From Marsupella aquatica (taxonomy: Eukaryota; Marchantiophyta), in NCBI GenBank assembly GCA_973895155.1, contig OZ316897.1, forward strand, positions 20,212,001 to 20,276,000: a stretch of DNA of 64,000 bases. Reading direction: 5' to 3'. Of this stretch, positions 10,151-27,316 are shown piece after piece. The notes beneath the pieces were generated by a model, which was not told the DNA's origin, did not search any database, and worked only from the letters and a program-made list of their open reading frames with translations. Every line of letters starts with the position of its first letter. Within the stretch, counting starts at the first letter, position 1. A program made the position numbers and the translations under genes.

Positions 10151-12255
10151 TCAGGGATTTGCACCCTGAGATTCTACTCTAGCCAACAATTGAGAGAAGC
10201 TACCTATTTCAAGACTTTCATGTGTTCCCCAACCAACTACAATGTGACTTCCGCCCTCGTCATTGGTCTCTTCAAGGCTGGAAGAGTCATTAGTGCCACC
10301 CATGTCACTTGCGTACATGTTGTCCTTGTCACTGTCAAGGTCCTGATATTTCTTTGCAACATTGTTGTCATGAACATGCATTGGAGAAGTTGCCACCATC
10401 TCTTGACTTGCTGCACGTTGGGGACAATTCCGCCTATCATGCCCTCTGTCACAACACAGTCCACACTTTTGAGGCAGTCGACACACTTCATCATCATTGA
10501 AATGCATCCTCAACCTCTCAGTTGGACGCCCTTTCCTCCGCCTCTTCAATGGCGGACTGCAATTGGGATCTGGCAACAAGTCACTCCCTACCAAGGCTGG
10601 CAAATGAGTTGCATACGTTTTTCTGAATGTTTCTGAACTGTACATTGGGGAGACATAATCATAATGTCTCTTGTATAGTCTTGTCAAGGCCCGCCAAGCA
10701 TGCATGCATGGCAGAAGAGTGTCTTGGAAGTCACCACAACTACAAGACCAGTGAGGTTTGAATTGCACAATGAACTGAATGTTCCATTCATCAGTAATCC
10801 TCACCTCTGATTGACTGGATGGGTGAGCAATAAGATGAGTTGCTTTCTCCTTGACGTCCCTCAAATATGTCATGATGTTGGGAGGGAATGGGGTACTGAT
10901 CCCTGCAGCCAACTCTTTCTTCTCAAAGTACTTCACCATGATATAATCCCAAATTTGGCAAGACATGTTCAAGGTTACTTCCTGCCGCTGTGGTTTGAAA
11001 GCACGGTTGCTACTTTCGGCTTGCTGTGAAGTCTTATGGCCCCATTTGTCGTAAACAAGCAAAGTTTAGCAACTGCACCCTGTGCTGGAAATTGTAGCTG
11101 AATTTCAGAAAGACAAAAAGGGAGTTGTTCACCTTCGATGTGGAAAAAAGGCTCTTGAATAATATTTGGGATTCGTTGTCTTTCTAATGTAATCAACAGC
11201 AGGTTTGCTCTTTTCTTCAATACGCTGTAGCCGTGCATTATACTTTGCTGGAGTCACAGCATATGGTAGGCTCTCAAAGAGTTTTCTGATTTGTTTGCCA
11301 TGGTGTTTATGCACATTCTCGGCAAGATGCCAAGTGCAATATGCCGGATGCCCATGCGGGAAAATCTCTGGCACTCCATCAGTCAAACCTTTCTCTCTAT
11401 CTGAAACAAAGACAGTGTCCAGCTTGCTCAAGTTTGGAATGGCTTCTCTTAACAAATTCAAAAACATCCTCCAATTCACCTCATTTTCTGATGGCACCCA
11501 GGAATAAGCTAGAACAATCACAGTATTATTTGCATCCAGTGTGGTTGCCAACAACAAGATTCCAAGATACATACACCTAGTGTGGATGCCATCCAATGCA
11601 ATCATTGGCCTGCAGTGACGATAGGATTCTCTAGAAGCATAGGGATAGACAAACAACATATCTAAATGACCTCCAGGAGCTCTGTACTTAGCTACTGCCC
11701 CCGAATCACGTTGTAGGATATGGTGGCAATGAGCAGGGATCAATTTAAAAGACTCAGTCTGGTCTCCATCAAGACGCTTCAAACATCTTTGTTTTGCAGC
11801 GTATGCAGTGTGATATTTAATGTTAGGGTGGACTAAAGCTTGGGCAGAATCTCTCAAGAATGAGGCTCTTGTTTGCCGATTTTTCTGAATGATATCCAGT
11901 ATACGATTTGCAAGCCTATCTGAATTGGAGTGCATTCTATGTTTGTAATGGTCTGCAGCTTCGCATGTGTGTTCTAGGTGAGTTTGAGTGATCGTTATGG
12001 TCTCAATTCTACATTTTTTGTTGCCCTTAGATGCCAATGGCATTGCTTCTCCCCATGGATATTGTCAATCATCCGACATTTTACCTTCCACTTGTTGTGG
12101 TCCTTCTTTTGTGTCACAATTACTCTCTCAGTTCTAACTCCATCATCTGCAATGGCTTTCTTCAAGTCCTCCCAGCTGTCATATGTTTTCTCGATTTTCA
12201 GCTGCAGGGACTCATGTGATTCCATGGTTCCTAAACCACAAAGCAAGCAATACAT
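10151..12255 (-). pseudogene. MuDR-type MULE transposase, frame-broken
   Basis: Three minus-strand blocks together cover a whole MULE transposase: 12255-11995 (N-terminal DNA-binding part ending CHWHLRA), 12043-11129 (continues to HTC, then the DDE core) and 11062-10151 (C-terminal part). Seen: first Asp in MIALDGIHTR, second in FVSDREKG, the C-x2-H-type YCTWHLAENV, the catalytic Glu region in QQAESSNR, a SWIM zinc finger (CSCGDF...CMHAW) and a zinc knuckle CGLCCDRGHDRRNC near the C terminus. Between blocks 1 and 2 the frame slips at a run of six A (about 12021, minus strand), as if one base were lost. Between blocks 2 and 3 there is TGA plus a frame change (about 11062-11129); a 53-nt intron there is possible but short for a plant. 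An upstream exon near 12422 is possible. Confidence 0.85.
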
Positions 12256-12734
12256 GAGGAATGAAGAAATTTATACCAGAGGAACAATAAATAACATGCA
12301 GTCTTCATGAACAAAGAATACAACATTTTCTTGTAGCACTTACAATAACTTCTGGAAGACAACACAAGCTTCCCTTTGCTCTTGCAGTAGGTGGTCCTCC
12401 GTCCTTTGTTGCCCTCTGCCACTCACAAGAATTCCCCCACAGTCGGCACCATTTTACTACAATGTCATTTTGCCTTGAAACCGGCTCGAATGTGCAATAG
12501 TTTAAGCCTAAGTTCTGTCGAAACTTGGGTCTGCCCTACAATGTCGAGCTCCCACCGGATTTGTCGATCCCCTCCCTTGGCTACTCACATGAACAGAACT
12601 CACAAAACGCACTCCTCCCGTCCCACCTCCTTGTCATTGCCCTTCGCCCAAGACCACAATGTGAAATACCTGCAGCAATGTGTAAACAGTGGTGGTTGCT
12701 TTCGGGAGAACGTGTTGCCTCAACACGCCAGCTG

Positions 12735-13288
12735 GAAGGTCATCGGAGCTCAATGGTAGGCCGCTGGCCATCCATTCCACCTGCTTTCATCCCACTCTTG
12801 CAGGAATCGTTGCCCTCCCGAAGTCTGAAAATAGTCACACCTACGTAAGGGGCAAATGTTGAAACATTCAAACCTTTTTTAACACAAAACGAGAGTTTTC
12901 GCACAGGGCAGTGGTCGGGGTTGGGAGGCTTTGGGCCACAGCAGGGTGGTCGTCGAGCTTGGGAGGCTTTGGGCCATGGCAGGGTAGCCGGCGGGCGAAG
13001 GGAGTCTTTGGGCCGGAGCAGGGTGATCCTTGGCCAGGAGGGCCTGATGACCCTAATTCTGTATAGGGGGTGCGGGGGGGCCGGGACCGGGCATTCTTCA
13101 CCAGGGTAGTATGCGGGCGAGTAGCACCTCGCCATGTGGCACCCGACCAATGACGGACAACCTCAGGTTAACTCCTGTGGTTTACTTAACCCAACATACG
13201 AAATGGGGGGGGGGCACTTGAGAAATAATTTAGTTTGGGGGAGCGGGTACTAAATTGGGTCAATTTGGGGGACTACTTAGTAAAAAGC
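12735..13288 (-). repeat. Right terminal inverted repeat of MULE1
   Basis: Reverse complement of the left TIR. The outer end is gactacttagtaaaaagc, directly followed by the right target duplication. The minisatellite part carries fewer 38-bp units than the left arm. Confidence 0.85.
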
Positions 13289-13299
13289 TATTGGGTATA
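13289..13299. repeat. Target-site duplication, right copy (MULE1)
   Basis: tattgggtata, identical to 8256-8266. Confidence 0.85.
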
Positions 13300-13323
13300 A
13301 TTGTTGTGTTTTTTTCTGAGGTA

Positions 13324-16300
13324 TATGCTTGATGGGCCCTTTGGTGGAACTTTCTTACCTAATGGGCCCCTACAAAACAATTTTACCTAATAGGCCCCCT
13401 CTTAATGAGCCGTATGCACTGTTCTTGTGAGGTACCAAACTGTGTAGTTGACCACAACAAGCCTTACGTTGTACACTATGTGATTACGTTGAGTGGGGTG
13501 TACTTCTTGTTCTTGGTGTGACAAACAACAATGACTGAACAAACTTGAAAGCTTTTCTTGTAGCCGATGGGCATATAAAAGCTTTGCAAAAAATGTTAGA
13601 GTCTTCCAGGGAAAATCACTTGGCAACGCAAGCAAGGTCAACCACCCTGACCCTAGCAATGAGTGCATGTATCATTCTGAATGTGTCCTCCAAAAATGAT
13701 AGTTACCTGCACTCATTGGTGGTATGATGTAGTCCTTAGCCCGTTACATTTGGTGGTAGGTGGTACTCTTCTTAAAGTCTTCTTGGAAGCCATTGAGTAA
13801 TTTTTTCAACGACACCTTCAAATTTCTTGTTACTATTGGAGCCAATGTATCGCCCAACCAAACCGACTTCTTTGTTGGCCCTCTCCATTTGTGTTTTGAT
13901 GTTGCACAAGTGTGTTTGAGATCACATCCTATGATAATATGGGCCCGTATTTCTGCTTGCCGATGACAACAGACTGGAAATGGACAATACAAAGAAATTT
14001 CAACACCTTCTTCATCATAAGATTCAGGTGGCCTGAATCTGGACATCTCCCAACACACTTCGGTTGCTAATGTGTTGCCTGATTTGTTGCCTGACTTGTT
14101 GCCAAGCAACTAGACACTTATATGCTCGCTTATATGCTTGACAATTGCCCTAGGTCTAGTTGTGAGGGCTCTCTGGAGTGTGGTGGTCGCCCTGGGCTGC
14201 TTGCTCAGCATATTGTTTGGGTCAAGATCTCCCAAAGGAGCATGCACTTGCTTCAATCTTGGATCTTGTCATCTCTAGTATAGGCTTTTGAAACTGAAGG
14301 TCTTCCACCTACAAAACGCCCATAGGTACATTGTAAAAAAAACCAAGAAGGCAACAAAGGACAACTGCTCTTGCCTGAATTGGTGAAAGCACTATCTTGA
14401 ACACTTACCTCTTCTGGTGTGAGTATTGGTTGTGCATGTGTATTTTGTCTTTGTTTAGCACCCTTAGTTTTAGACCCTGAACCTTTGTCATGGAAGCCAA
14501 TGTATTCCCCATATCGACTATCATAGTGTCGATAGAGTTCATCTTCAGCTTGAAATTCCACTTCCTCTTCCTCTTCATCTTGAAGATCATCTTCAAATAC
14601 GCCTTCACCTTCATCATCATCTTCAGGTTTAGGTTCCAAACCACCATTACATTCTCTTGGAGCAGTCTTAGGTGGAATCCTGGAGAATTGTCTTACAAGT
14701 TTGCTAAATCAACACACTCTAGTTTGAAAGTTTCTTTTACTTTTATATCTAGAAACCACATGACCATTCATCACAGCCCATGAACCTAAGCAACGGTCAA
14801 ACTGTTCAAAATCACTTAATCGCTTGCCCAAGCAAAATCTGGCTGCCTCTACTTCCACTGCAAACAATGTTATACATACAACAGGAAGACAAAATGATTA
14901 ACGTGCATCTACAATCCAGAAAAACTACACCTTATAATTTATTTGGGTGTTTATAGAACTACTATAGTGTAGGGACACAAGACCAAATGAAATCAAGTGA
15001 AATGCTCCAAACTATTGTAGACAATATAGATGCAATGTGGCAATTTAAATCACATGAACTTTCAAGATTGTACAGAAACTACATATGATCTAGGAGCCCG
15101 TCCAAGAGTTCAAAATATCATGGATAATAACTTTGTATAGAATGTGTAAAAGCATAATTGGGGCAATCCATTTAGATAGTCAATTACCATGACTGGCAGA
15201 TAACTCTCCACAACACATAGTAATGCTTCATTTTGACAATTCACAAACACTAAAGATAGTCCTTTAAGGAAGAAAAATTATGTGGAAAGCAGAAGGATGT
15301 TGTACAAGCAGCTTGTGGACAAAATACTTTATGTTTGCACATGCTTCTACAATCCAGAGAGAGTACATCTACTGATTTTTTGGGGGTCAGTGTAGCTACT
15401 ACGAGGCAAGGACACAAGACAAAATGAATTCAAGTGAAATGCTTCCACAGTCCACAAAAACACGCAATGCATTGAAGGAGTTTCAATAACATGAAATAGA
15501 AACACAACACATAGAGTATATATTGCTCCATGTTGGCAATTCAAAATAACATAACTCTCCATAGAATGAAGGTAAACCTGATTTTTTTGCTTCTCCAAGG
15601 AGGCAGTCAAATTGACATAATTGATATCATTCAGGCAGAGTAAAATACCACAGAGAAAACAATATAACACCCCACATTCAAACAATCATTCAAACCAAAC
15701 TCGAACCTTGTTCAAGTCTCTTCCCATCCAAAATTGTTGTCAGGTTCTAAGTGTGTCTTCTTCTCCTTCCAACCCATGGTCTATTCTTTGGTGGCAGTCT
15801 GTCAACTTCAGGGATATCCACATCACAAACGTCCCCTCTACACTAGAGATGGAGTCTATGATCATCCTAAAAGCGGATCTTCATCACTTGACATGTTCAT
15901 GGATGTGCTCAATCAAGTATGAAATATTCACTATGGACATTGGAATGCGGAGAGCTTGAATGAGGACATGACAGTGCTTTCACAGACAATCCACTCATCC
16001 AACACAAGCAAGTGCCCATTGCCCAATGATAGGAAATGTGAAAGTGGAAGTTTTGTGGATGAGAGCGATCGCACACAGAAGTCATGTGGAAGAGAGCGGC
16101 CGCACAAGTCCTCGGTCCTCTGCATTGACACTTGCAGATAAAAAAGTCATGAAAGCAAACCTAATGACTATCCCAAAGACATAATCCATATTGTCCTCAA
16201 ATCACACTTTGGGTAGTGGCGGCGGCTCTTTGCAGTTCTCCTTGATCGCGTGGTTTGACATTTTTGTTTGACCATGTAGGGTTACTTGGGTTGCACTGTT

Positions 16301-16486
16301 TACAGCTATGGTTCACCACAATGTTCCTTGGAAACATAGTTGATCACTCCATGAAGCAAAAATTTGTTACAATGCCTGCTACAAGAACATTTGATGGAAA
16401 ATTGTGACAAAGGGCCTATTAGGTAAGAAAAGTTTTGTAGGGGTCCACCAAGTAAAAAACTTCCACTAGAGGGCCCATCAAGCATA
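13324..16486 (-). mobile_element. Second Mutator-like element (MULE2), decayed, about 3.2 kb
   Basis: Terminal inverted repeats of about 75 bp: left 13324-13396 starting tatgcttgatgggccc, right 16411-16486 ending gggcccatcaagcata; both carry the cctacaaaac and cctaatagg blocks. No clean target duplication is visible. Inside lie minus-strand remnants resembling the N-terminal part of a MULE transposase (13744-14639), but no DDE core, so it is a deletion derivative. The interior also holds a diverged direct duplication of about 430-bp spacing (14910-15070 and 15341-15500, sharing ggacacaaga and tcaagtgaaatgct). Confidence 0.65.
13744..14639 (-). pseudogene. MULE2 transposase N-terminal remnant
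   Basis: Two minus-strand frames. 14639-14253 is very acidic (DDDEGEGVFEDDLQDEEEEE), a common linker type near the N terminus of MuDR-like proteins. 14109-13744 contains a cysteine/histidine stretch, GCDLKHTCATSKHKW, like the F-x-L...HTC part of the MULE DNA-binding domain seen also in MULE1. Neither reaches a catalytic core. Stops and frame changes separate the parts. Confidence 0.5.
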
Positions 16487-17762
16487 CATCTCGTTTGTTT
16501 CTTGTTGAGAATATCATTGTTCCTCTCAATTTGTGACTGAGCGTGATAAAGTGGCTCAATATGGTGCTAGGGATTTTAGAAGGAGCTTGGGTCCATAAAA
16601 ATTATAGTAAATTATTCTCAGTACCTTAATTCTCCTTTGTCGCTAGCTGAAAAACTTTGTGACAAACGGGTCTCCACCAGAACATGGAGTAAAAAACCTA
16701 CTATTTATTTATTTTCAAATGTGGCGTAGGAACTACCAATATTGAGTATCCCATTGGAGACTAGCTTGTTAGATTTGGGAAGCAGAGGTCCCATGTACGT
16801 TTGAAGCTTGGGTGAGCTCCTTTTGTGTAGTTTTATTGGTATTTGCAAGTTGAAGCTGGTCCCCTATGACTGCACCCTCCCTTTGTCCCTTTGAATGAAA
16901 GAGTGCATCCTAGGAGTATGGTGGTGCGACAAAAGAGTGCATGCAAGAGGATTTTTGGGTGCCAAGGAGATTGTTTTGGGGGTGGAGGTCAGACACTGCC
17001 ACTCTAATGGCAGGACCTAGGTTCTATGGCAAGCTCAGGTCAATGCTATGCACTCAACTCCTTATCATTTTGGTCTGTGATTTGAAAACAGTTTGCTTTG
17101 GGGAAATGCCATTTTCATGCTAAATTAGGTGGCAAACACATGTTTAGGCTTAGTGCCAATGAGATGCTATCCAGATTCTATACTCATATCCTTTTCATGT
17201 ATCATCTAGTCTTCAGTACATATATCTGGTTCACCTTCACTCCTGACATTGACTAATTAAATTAGAGACAAGAGGTAGATTTATTAGATTGGGTTTTAGA
17301 AGAACATTATAATTCTAGAAATCTAAAACCCTAAATATTTTCCAAGACAAGAGCTTCTTCCTTTAGTGCCATTACAAAGATATTAATTTATATCATATTT
17401 CATAAAAAAATAAAAAATTAGTAGGGTTTTGAGTATATTGGTATTGATATGAATTCACTACAAAATTTAACTTCTTAAAATGAAAACTAATATTAGTAGG
17501 CTTTTGGATATATCGGTTTTGATATGAATTTACTACAAATTTTAATTTGAGATGTCAAAGGTAAGTCACACATTTCTCATGAAAATAACTTTAATTACAT
17601 GTTTTTTTAGGTTAAATTATTACTGTTTATACAATGATATATATAAAAACTATTGGTTAGCCCGATGAAATAACACCTTGATGAGCATTTTCAACTTCTG
17701 TCAGATTAAGTACACTTGATGCATGCTTTCATTTCAATGCATTTACAATTAGATATTAATTT
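16487..17762. other. AT-rich intergenic DNA
   Basis: No coding frame beyond 60 aa that looks real, and no clear repeat apart from a short repeated tatcggttttgatatgaatt-like block around 17440-17540. Confidence 0.5.
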
Positions 17763-17942
17763 GGCTTTTGGTGTTCAATTTGTTTTCACTAAAATTTCAG
17801 AGGTATTTGGCTTTTGGTGTTCAATTTGTTTTCACAAAAATTTCAGAGGTATTTGGGTTTTGGTGTTCAATTTGTTTTCACTAAAATTTCAGAGGTATTT
17901 GGCTTTTGGTGTTCAATTTGTTTTCACTAAAATTTCAGAGCT
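17763..17942. repeat. 46-bp tandem array, four copies
   Basis: ggcttttggtgttcaatttg recurs at 17763, 17809, 17855 and 17901 with exact 46-bp spacing and 1-3 differences between copies. The 93-aa ORF across it is a repeat artefact. Confidence 0.95.
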
Positions 17943-18529
17943 ACCGTCTTCCCCCGAACACAGCGCTCGGGCGTTGTGTTTGAAAGTTGAATTTTAGTCT
18001 TGGTAAGAAAAAGTAGTTTCAACTCGATCACAACGTCATTTTAACACAATGCTCGGGCATTGTGTTCGAATAAGGCATTGTGTTTGAATGTTTGATAACA
18101 TTCACATCTTGACAACAATGCTAGGAGCAATTTCTGGAGCAATATTGCTCACACATACTCAATTGAAATGACATTTGACAGCTCTGCAAATAGTTACATC
18201 CATGTGCAAATGTAGTAGAAATCAGAGAATGATTTTCTAAGCCCTTATTCTATTTTGTCTCACCAAATTTGGCCAGGACTGAAATGGTCTGGAAGCATTA
18301 GCCTTTCATTCCTACTTACACCATATATTCTATGCCTATCATTCCTGCTTACATCCTAAATTCATCACAATGCCTAAATTCAAACACAACGCCACAAGGT
18401 AAAAAAAATTCCAAAACATAGTGTCAAAATTCAAACACAATGCCCTGGGCGCACTATTCAAATATAACACCCCATGGCCCACTATTCGAATATAGTGCCT
18501 AGGTGCTGTGTTCGAGGGAAGATGATAGC
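17940..18529. mobile_element. Small non-coding foldback / MITE-like element
   Basis: Inverted ends of about 45 bp: left gctaccgtcttcccccgaac, right ends gaagatgatagc and matches it as reverse complement with about 75 percent identity. Subterminal copies of acacaatgcc/acacaacgcc occur several times in both orientations (18040-18090 and 18375-18500). No ORF and no clear target duplication. It abuts the last unit of the 46-bp array. Confidence 0.5.
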
Positions 18530-18917
18530 AACTGCAATCCCTTAGTTCACGTGAGACCTATGAAAAAATATATATTTGACTAGGATGAATGAATTACAAT
18601 CATTTGCTGGTATTTTTACAATGAACATTCTGGAAAACAAAGCCCAGATGGACCAAGCACATGAACATGCGGTCTTCCATGGACTTTACATATGTGATAG
18701 TAAAATGAAGTCACATAAATACATGATAGTATAGAGAAGGGCTGTATGGATGGACAGACAGACTTTCCGTTAGCCATAATTAGGATCGGTTAGTCTTGAG
18801 CACCTTGGAACACACACAATCCTTCCTGCTATATTCCCCCTCCTATGCTGAGAAACACTCTTGACCATGACCACAAAGCTCTAGGGTGAATCATCAGGTA
18901 AGGAGCCTTGTACTGTT

Positions 18918-19300
18918 AGATAACATGACGTGTGACATTTTTATAAGATTCCTCTGAACATTGCAATGGATAGACTCCCTATTGTGTTAGGATTTACTCT
19001 TAAGTCTAGAGTAACGACTGTACCATAGTTAAGGCTAACCTTAGTTGCAGACTTGGTTAGGTTAGTCATGCTGTGCACACTCTATACCCAAGACCCAAGC
19101 GGTGTTTGCTTGGAGAGTGAGAACTCAAGCTCATTGTTACGGAGCTAGTTGAGAGATAGGGAGAGCTTGCGCTGTGAGTGCTTGGTATAGCCGATCGGCT
19201 TAGAGTGCAGTAAAGCTCTTGTGTGTTCCCGTGGACGTAGCCTCATGTGGAGGTGACCCACATATCTCTTTGTGTCGACTCTTGTGCGTTGGATGATTCA
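18918..19300 (+). mobile_element. Possible solo LTR remnant (Copia-like)
   Basis: Starts tgttagataacatg and runs through a block rich in promoter-like sequence to cttgtgtgttcccgtggacg and tctctttgtgtcgactcttg, an arrangement familiar from the R/U5 ends of Copia LTRs. No gag-pol frame and no second LTR were seen nearby. 18530-18917 holds nothing recognisable. A weak call. Confidence 0.3.
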
Positions 19301-20780
19301 TGGGCTTGCCGTTGCGATTGTCGTCTATGCTCAACATACTGTAGCCGGTGTGCACCTATTTACAAGTCACAATTTAAACAAAATTGTAACACATGTTATT
19401 TCAGTTTTTCCTGATGTATTGCTTCAATCCATTGGGGTTCTCAAAGTTCACGAGGGCTTTTAGACAAAGTGGTCAGTCCATCCGGGCTTCCTTTTCGAAC
19501 ATTCTGAGATCTCATTCAAATTCAAAAGTTTGGATGAGGATTTTATCTAAACTTTAAGCTGTCAAAATTGTTTGTAAATACATGAGACCTCATCTATGAT
19601 GCCACCTGGGCCATATATAATGTCCTAGGTCCACAAAATATGTGTGTGAAATCATTGTGCCTATTTTGGTGGTACACAAAGTTGGTTCAATTGTATCTAT
19701 CTATCCATCTTTGTTTCTTGACCTAGTGGTTCTCACCCAATTTTCATCTATCTGGAATATATTATTAATTAATTTTATTTCCAGCCCTTTTAGTATTGTA
19801 GTCCACTAGTCGGGAACCTGCCTTGCCATGGGAGGTCACGAGGTCATGCTTGACAGGGGGTGGCAGATGTACCCTTCAAGTTTTTTAATGTTACCTAAAC
19901 CCATGTTACAAATCTAGGATGTCCAGCCCCTGCTTCACACAGTTGCACCTGGTGGGAGGACCTGGAACATAACTGTAGCGACCAACCAATTGGTGCCCAC
20001 ATCATGTTTTCTAAGGATGAATGGGGTTCCATGAAGAAAAATCCTGGTCGGGGTTTGACATTCCTAGCCATAGTGGAGGGAGCTGGGTTCCACGGCTGAC
20101 CCAGGTTCTGACTAATAGGTTCTATCCATCTACAGTGTCGTCTTGTCAGGAGTCTACTGTTGTCCATACTCTTCATCCATGGCAACATAAATAAACCCTC
20201 CTTGTGAATCTTCTTTTGTATTGTCATGAAAGTTTATAGGCTACATCCCCCTTGGCAGCCTGGCAATGAGATTCCCTGATTTAAATCTGTGTGTTACTGA
20301 CTTTGATCAAGTTCACAACTCCTCCATGACACTAAATTTCCAATGTTCACTCATCATGTTTATGCTTAATAAGAGCATCCACAACAGTTGAGGTATAGCA
20401 ACAGAGTGCCATCTGGTGCTGTTTAGCAGATGACGTAAGTTTCGATCGTCTAAGGCATGAAGGTGCTGTGCAGGGTTTGCACTGGTGCCCTCCTTTTGGA
20501 CCATGAATGAACTTGATCGCAAATGAAGCCTGTCAACAGCAAACAATGTGACATAGGACCACAAAAAGAATATGTTTGGACTCGCCCAGATGCAAACATG
20601 TGCTATTCTATGGGTGCAAATTGGTTTTGCCAGGCCAGGAAAAACTTTTTTCCCCACGTGGAATTTGTGGCCAAACTCTAGGTCTGGATATGAAATATTC
20701 TTGTAGCTGGGAATATGTTTGAGGATGCAAGGCACCGGTGCAAGATCAAATTTGCTTTCACACAAAAATGATGTTTTGTG
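19301..20780. other. Intergenic DNA without a supported gene
   Basis: Minus-strand frames of 110 and 150 aa (19895-20227, 20313-20765) have no recognisable domain. The stretch taagagcatccacaacagtt at about 20370 resembles a terminus common in plant MITEs, but no partner end was found. Confidence 0.35.
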
Positions 20781-21520
20781 CTCGCCCGACCCAATTTAGG
20801 GCACCAACACCAACCATCTAACCCATCCCCTCGTCAGGGGCGCTGGCCCATAACCCTTCAGCCTGACTGCTCTTGGGGATTACAACCCATAACCCCCTCC
20901 TATCTATTTTCCTTTACAGTTCCAAGGGAGGTCCCCAGCCATAAAAACCCTTGCCAGCTTGGCCAGATGGTTCCAAGTCTAATGATCCTCAGCCAGCCTT
21001 GTTGAGTCTCACAATTTCTAAATTTTATATGAAGAAAAGAGGGTCAGGGGTTACACTTTCTAACCTATGGCCTGTTTGGAGGCCATAGCACTAACCCTCT
21101 CAAGACTTTACAACCCATAACCCCCTCGGATTGCTAACCCATGGCCATGGCTTTAACCTGGCACACTGTGCTTGCGAATCACAGACCACAACCCCTCCAG
21201 GTCATGAGTTCCAAATCCAATAATCCTCAGCCAGCCTCCTAAAGTCTCAAAATTTCAAAAATGTATATGATGAAAGATTGTTAGGCACTACACTTGCAAA
21301 CTCATGGCCTGTTGGGAGTCCATGATTCTAACCCAGCTGGGAATCACAGCCCATAACCCTTCCAGGTGCTAACCCATGGCCTGTTTGGAGGCCACAAGTC
21401 TAACCCCCTCAGGCTCCCTGCCCTTGGGAATCACAACCCACAACCCACAACCCCCTCAAGGCCATGGGTTACCCTACACTAAACCATGGGTTACCCCACA
21501 CTAAACCCTAAATGGCAGCA
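20780..21520. repeat. Degenerate tandem repeats of about 240 bp, C-rich
   Basis: The blocks aatgatcctcagccagcct, ggcctgtttggaggccata and acaacccataaccccctc recur two to four times with about 240-bp (and half-unit) spacing. The right end (about 21470-21520) contains repeated accatgggttacc and ccctaaa-like words. Non-coding. 21521-22373 is probably the promoter and 5' UTR of the Miro gene. Confidence 0.6.
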
Positions 21521-22373
21521 TCAGAGAAAACAACCACCTCTCGTCTCCAGCTCCCGGTTTCCCAGCAACGCTTATCCAACCTTTAAAGTATCATTGAGGA
21601 GTGACAAATCATACCTTATTAAGTATTAACCCTTTTATTTTGACCCACCACTGCCCATGCCCCCATGTGGCTGCCTTGTGTGCCGAAGGACTTTCCCACC
21701 TTGCGTTGCTTTGCGTTGAATTGTATGGAGCTCTGAGTTTAGGATAGAGGCTCACGGATTGGCGAACAAGACCCAGTTCTCCAGAACCCAACAATGTCTG
21801 CGCTTGAGCCGGAAAAAAAATCAAAATTGGGGAGCGTTTGTGTCGAGAGCTGTCGACGAATGCCACTCACGCTCTCGTAGTCGCCACTGGGTTCTCGTTG
21901 CCGCACCTCCTGCACCCTGATATGCCGAAGGACTCGCGGGCTGACGCCCAATCCTTGCATTGCTTGGAGCAGTGAGTCGATGAGAAGCGGAGGTCGACGA
22001 TCTCAGTAGGCTGCTGCTCGAGAGGAAAAAACGGCGGAATGGGCTTGCTGGGGCTGAGGTTCTGCGTACACTAGGAGCACGAGAATCAGCCGAGCGACGA
22101 GGCTTTGCATTCGGCCAAGAAGAGCATTCGGAGTGGAGCAGCGCAGGGGTTGCGACTCTGTTAGCATTTCGTTGCAGCTGGTGCTGGTGCTGGTGGTGAT
22201 GGCCGCGGTTTCAGCTACGATCGTCGGTGCTGCTCTGAGATCGGTTGCTGCGCGGCAGACGGCTTCGACCTAGGAGTGGATCTCGATCGGAGGCCATAGC
22301 GGAGCGCTCCTCTGAGAGGTCGAGGACTCGCGGAAGGGCCTTGGGAGGGGAGGGGAGGCGGTGGCGGAGCGCC

Positions 22374-27316
<4,943 letters not shown>

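Larger units (their letters stand above)
8267..13288 (-). mobile_element. Mutator-like DNA transposon (MULE1), about 5.0 kb
   Basis: Bounded by long terminal inverted repeats (8267-8872 and 12735-13288) whose outer ends read gctttttactaagtagtccc on the left and as the reverse complement on the right, and flanked by the 11-bp target duplication tattgggtata. It carries a MuDR-type transposase gene on the minus strand (10151-12255, frame-broken) and a second broken ORF on the plus strand (9148-9798). The intact target duplication suggests a fairly recent insertion, yet both internal ORFs carry lesions, so this copy is probably immobile unless helped in trans. Confidence 0.9.

Noticed and set aside
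10190-10636. 148-aa plus-strand ORF
   Set aside because: Shadow of the transposase C-terminal domain on the minus strand.
17716-17997. 93-aa ORF with repeated F-G-V-Q-F-V-F pattern
   Set aside because: Encoded by the 46-bp tandem array; period is not a multiple of three, so the frame is chance.
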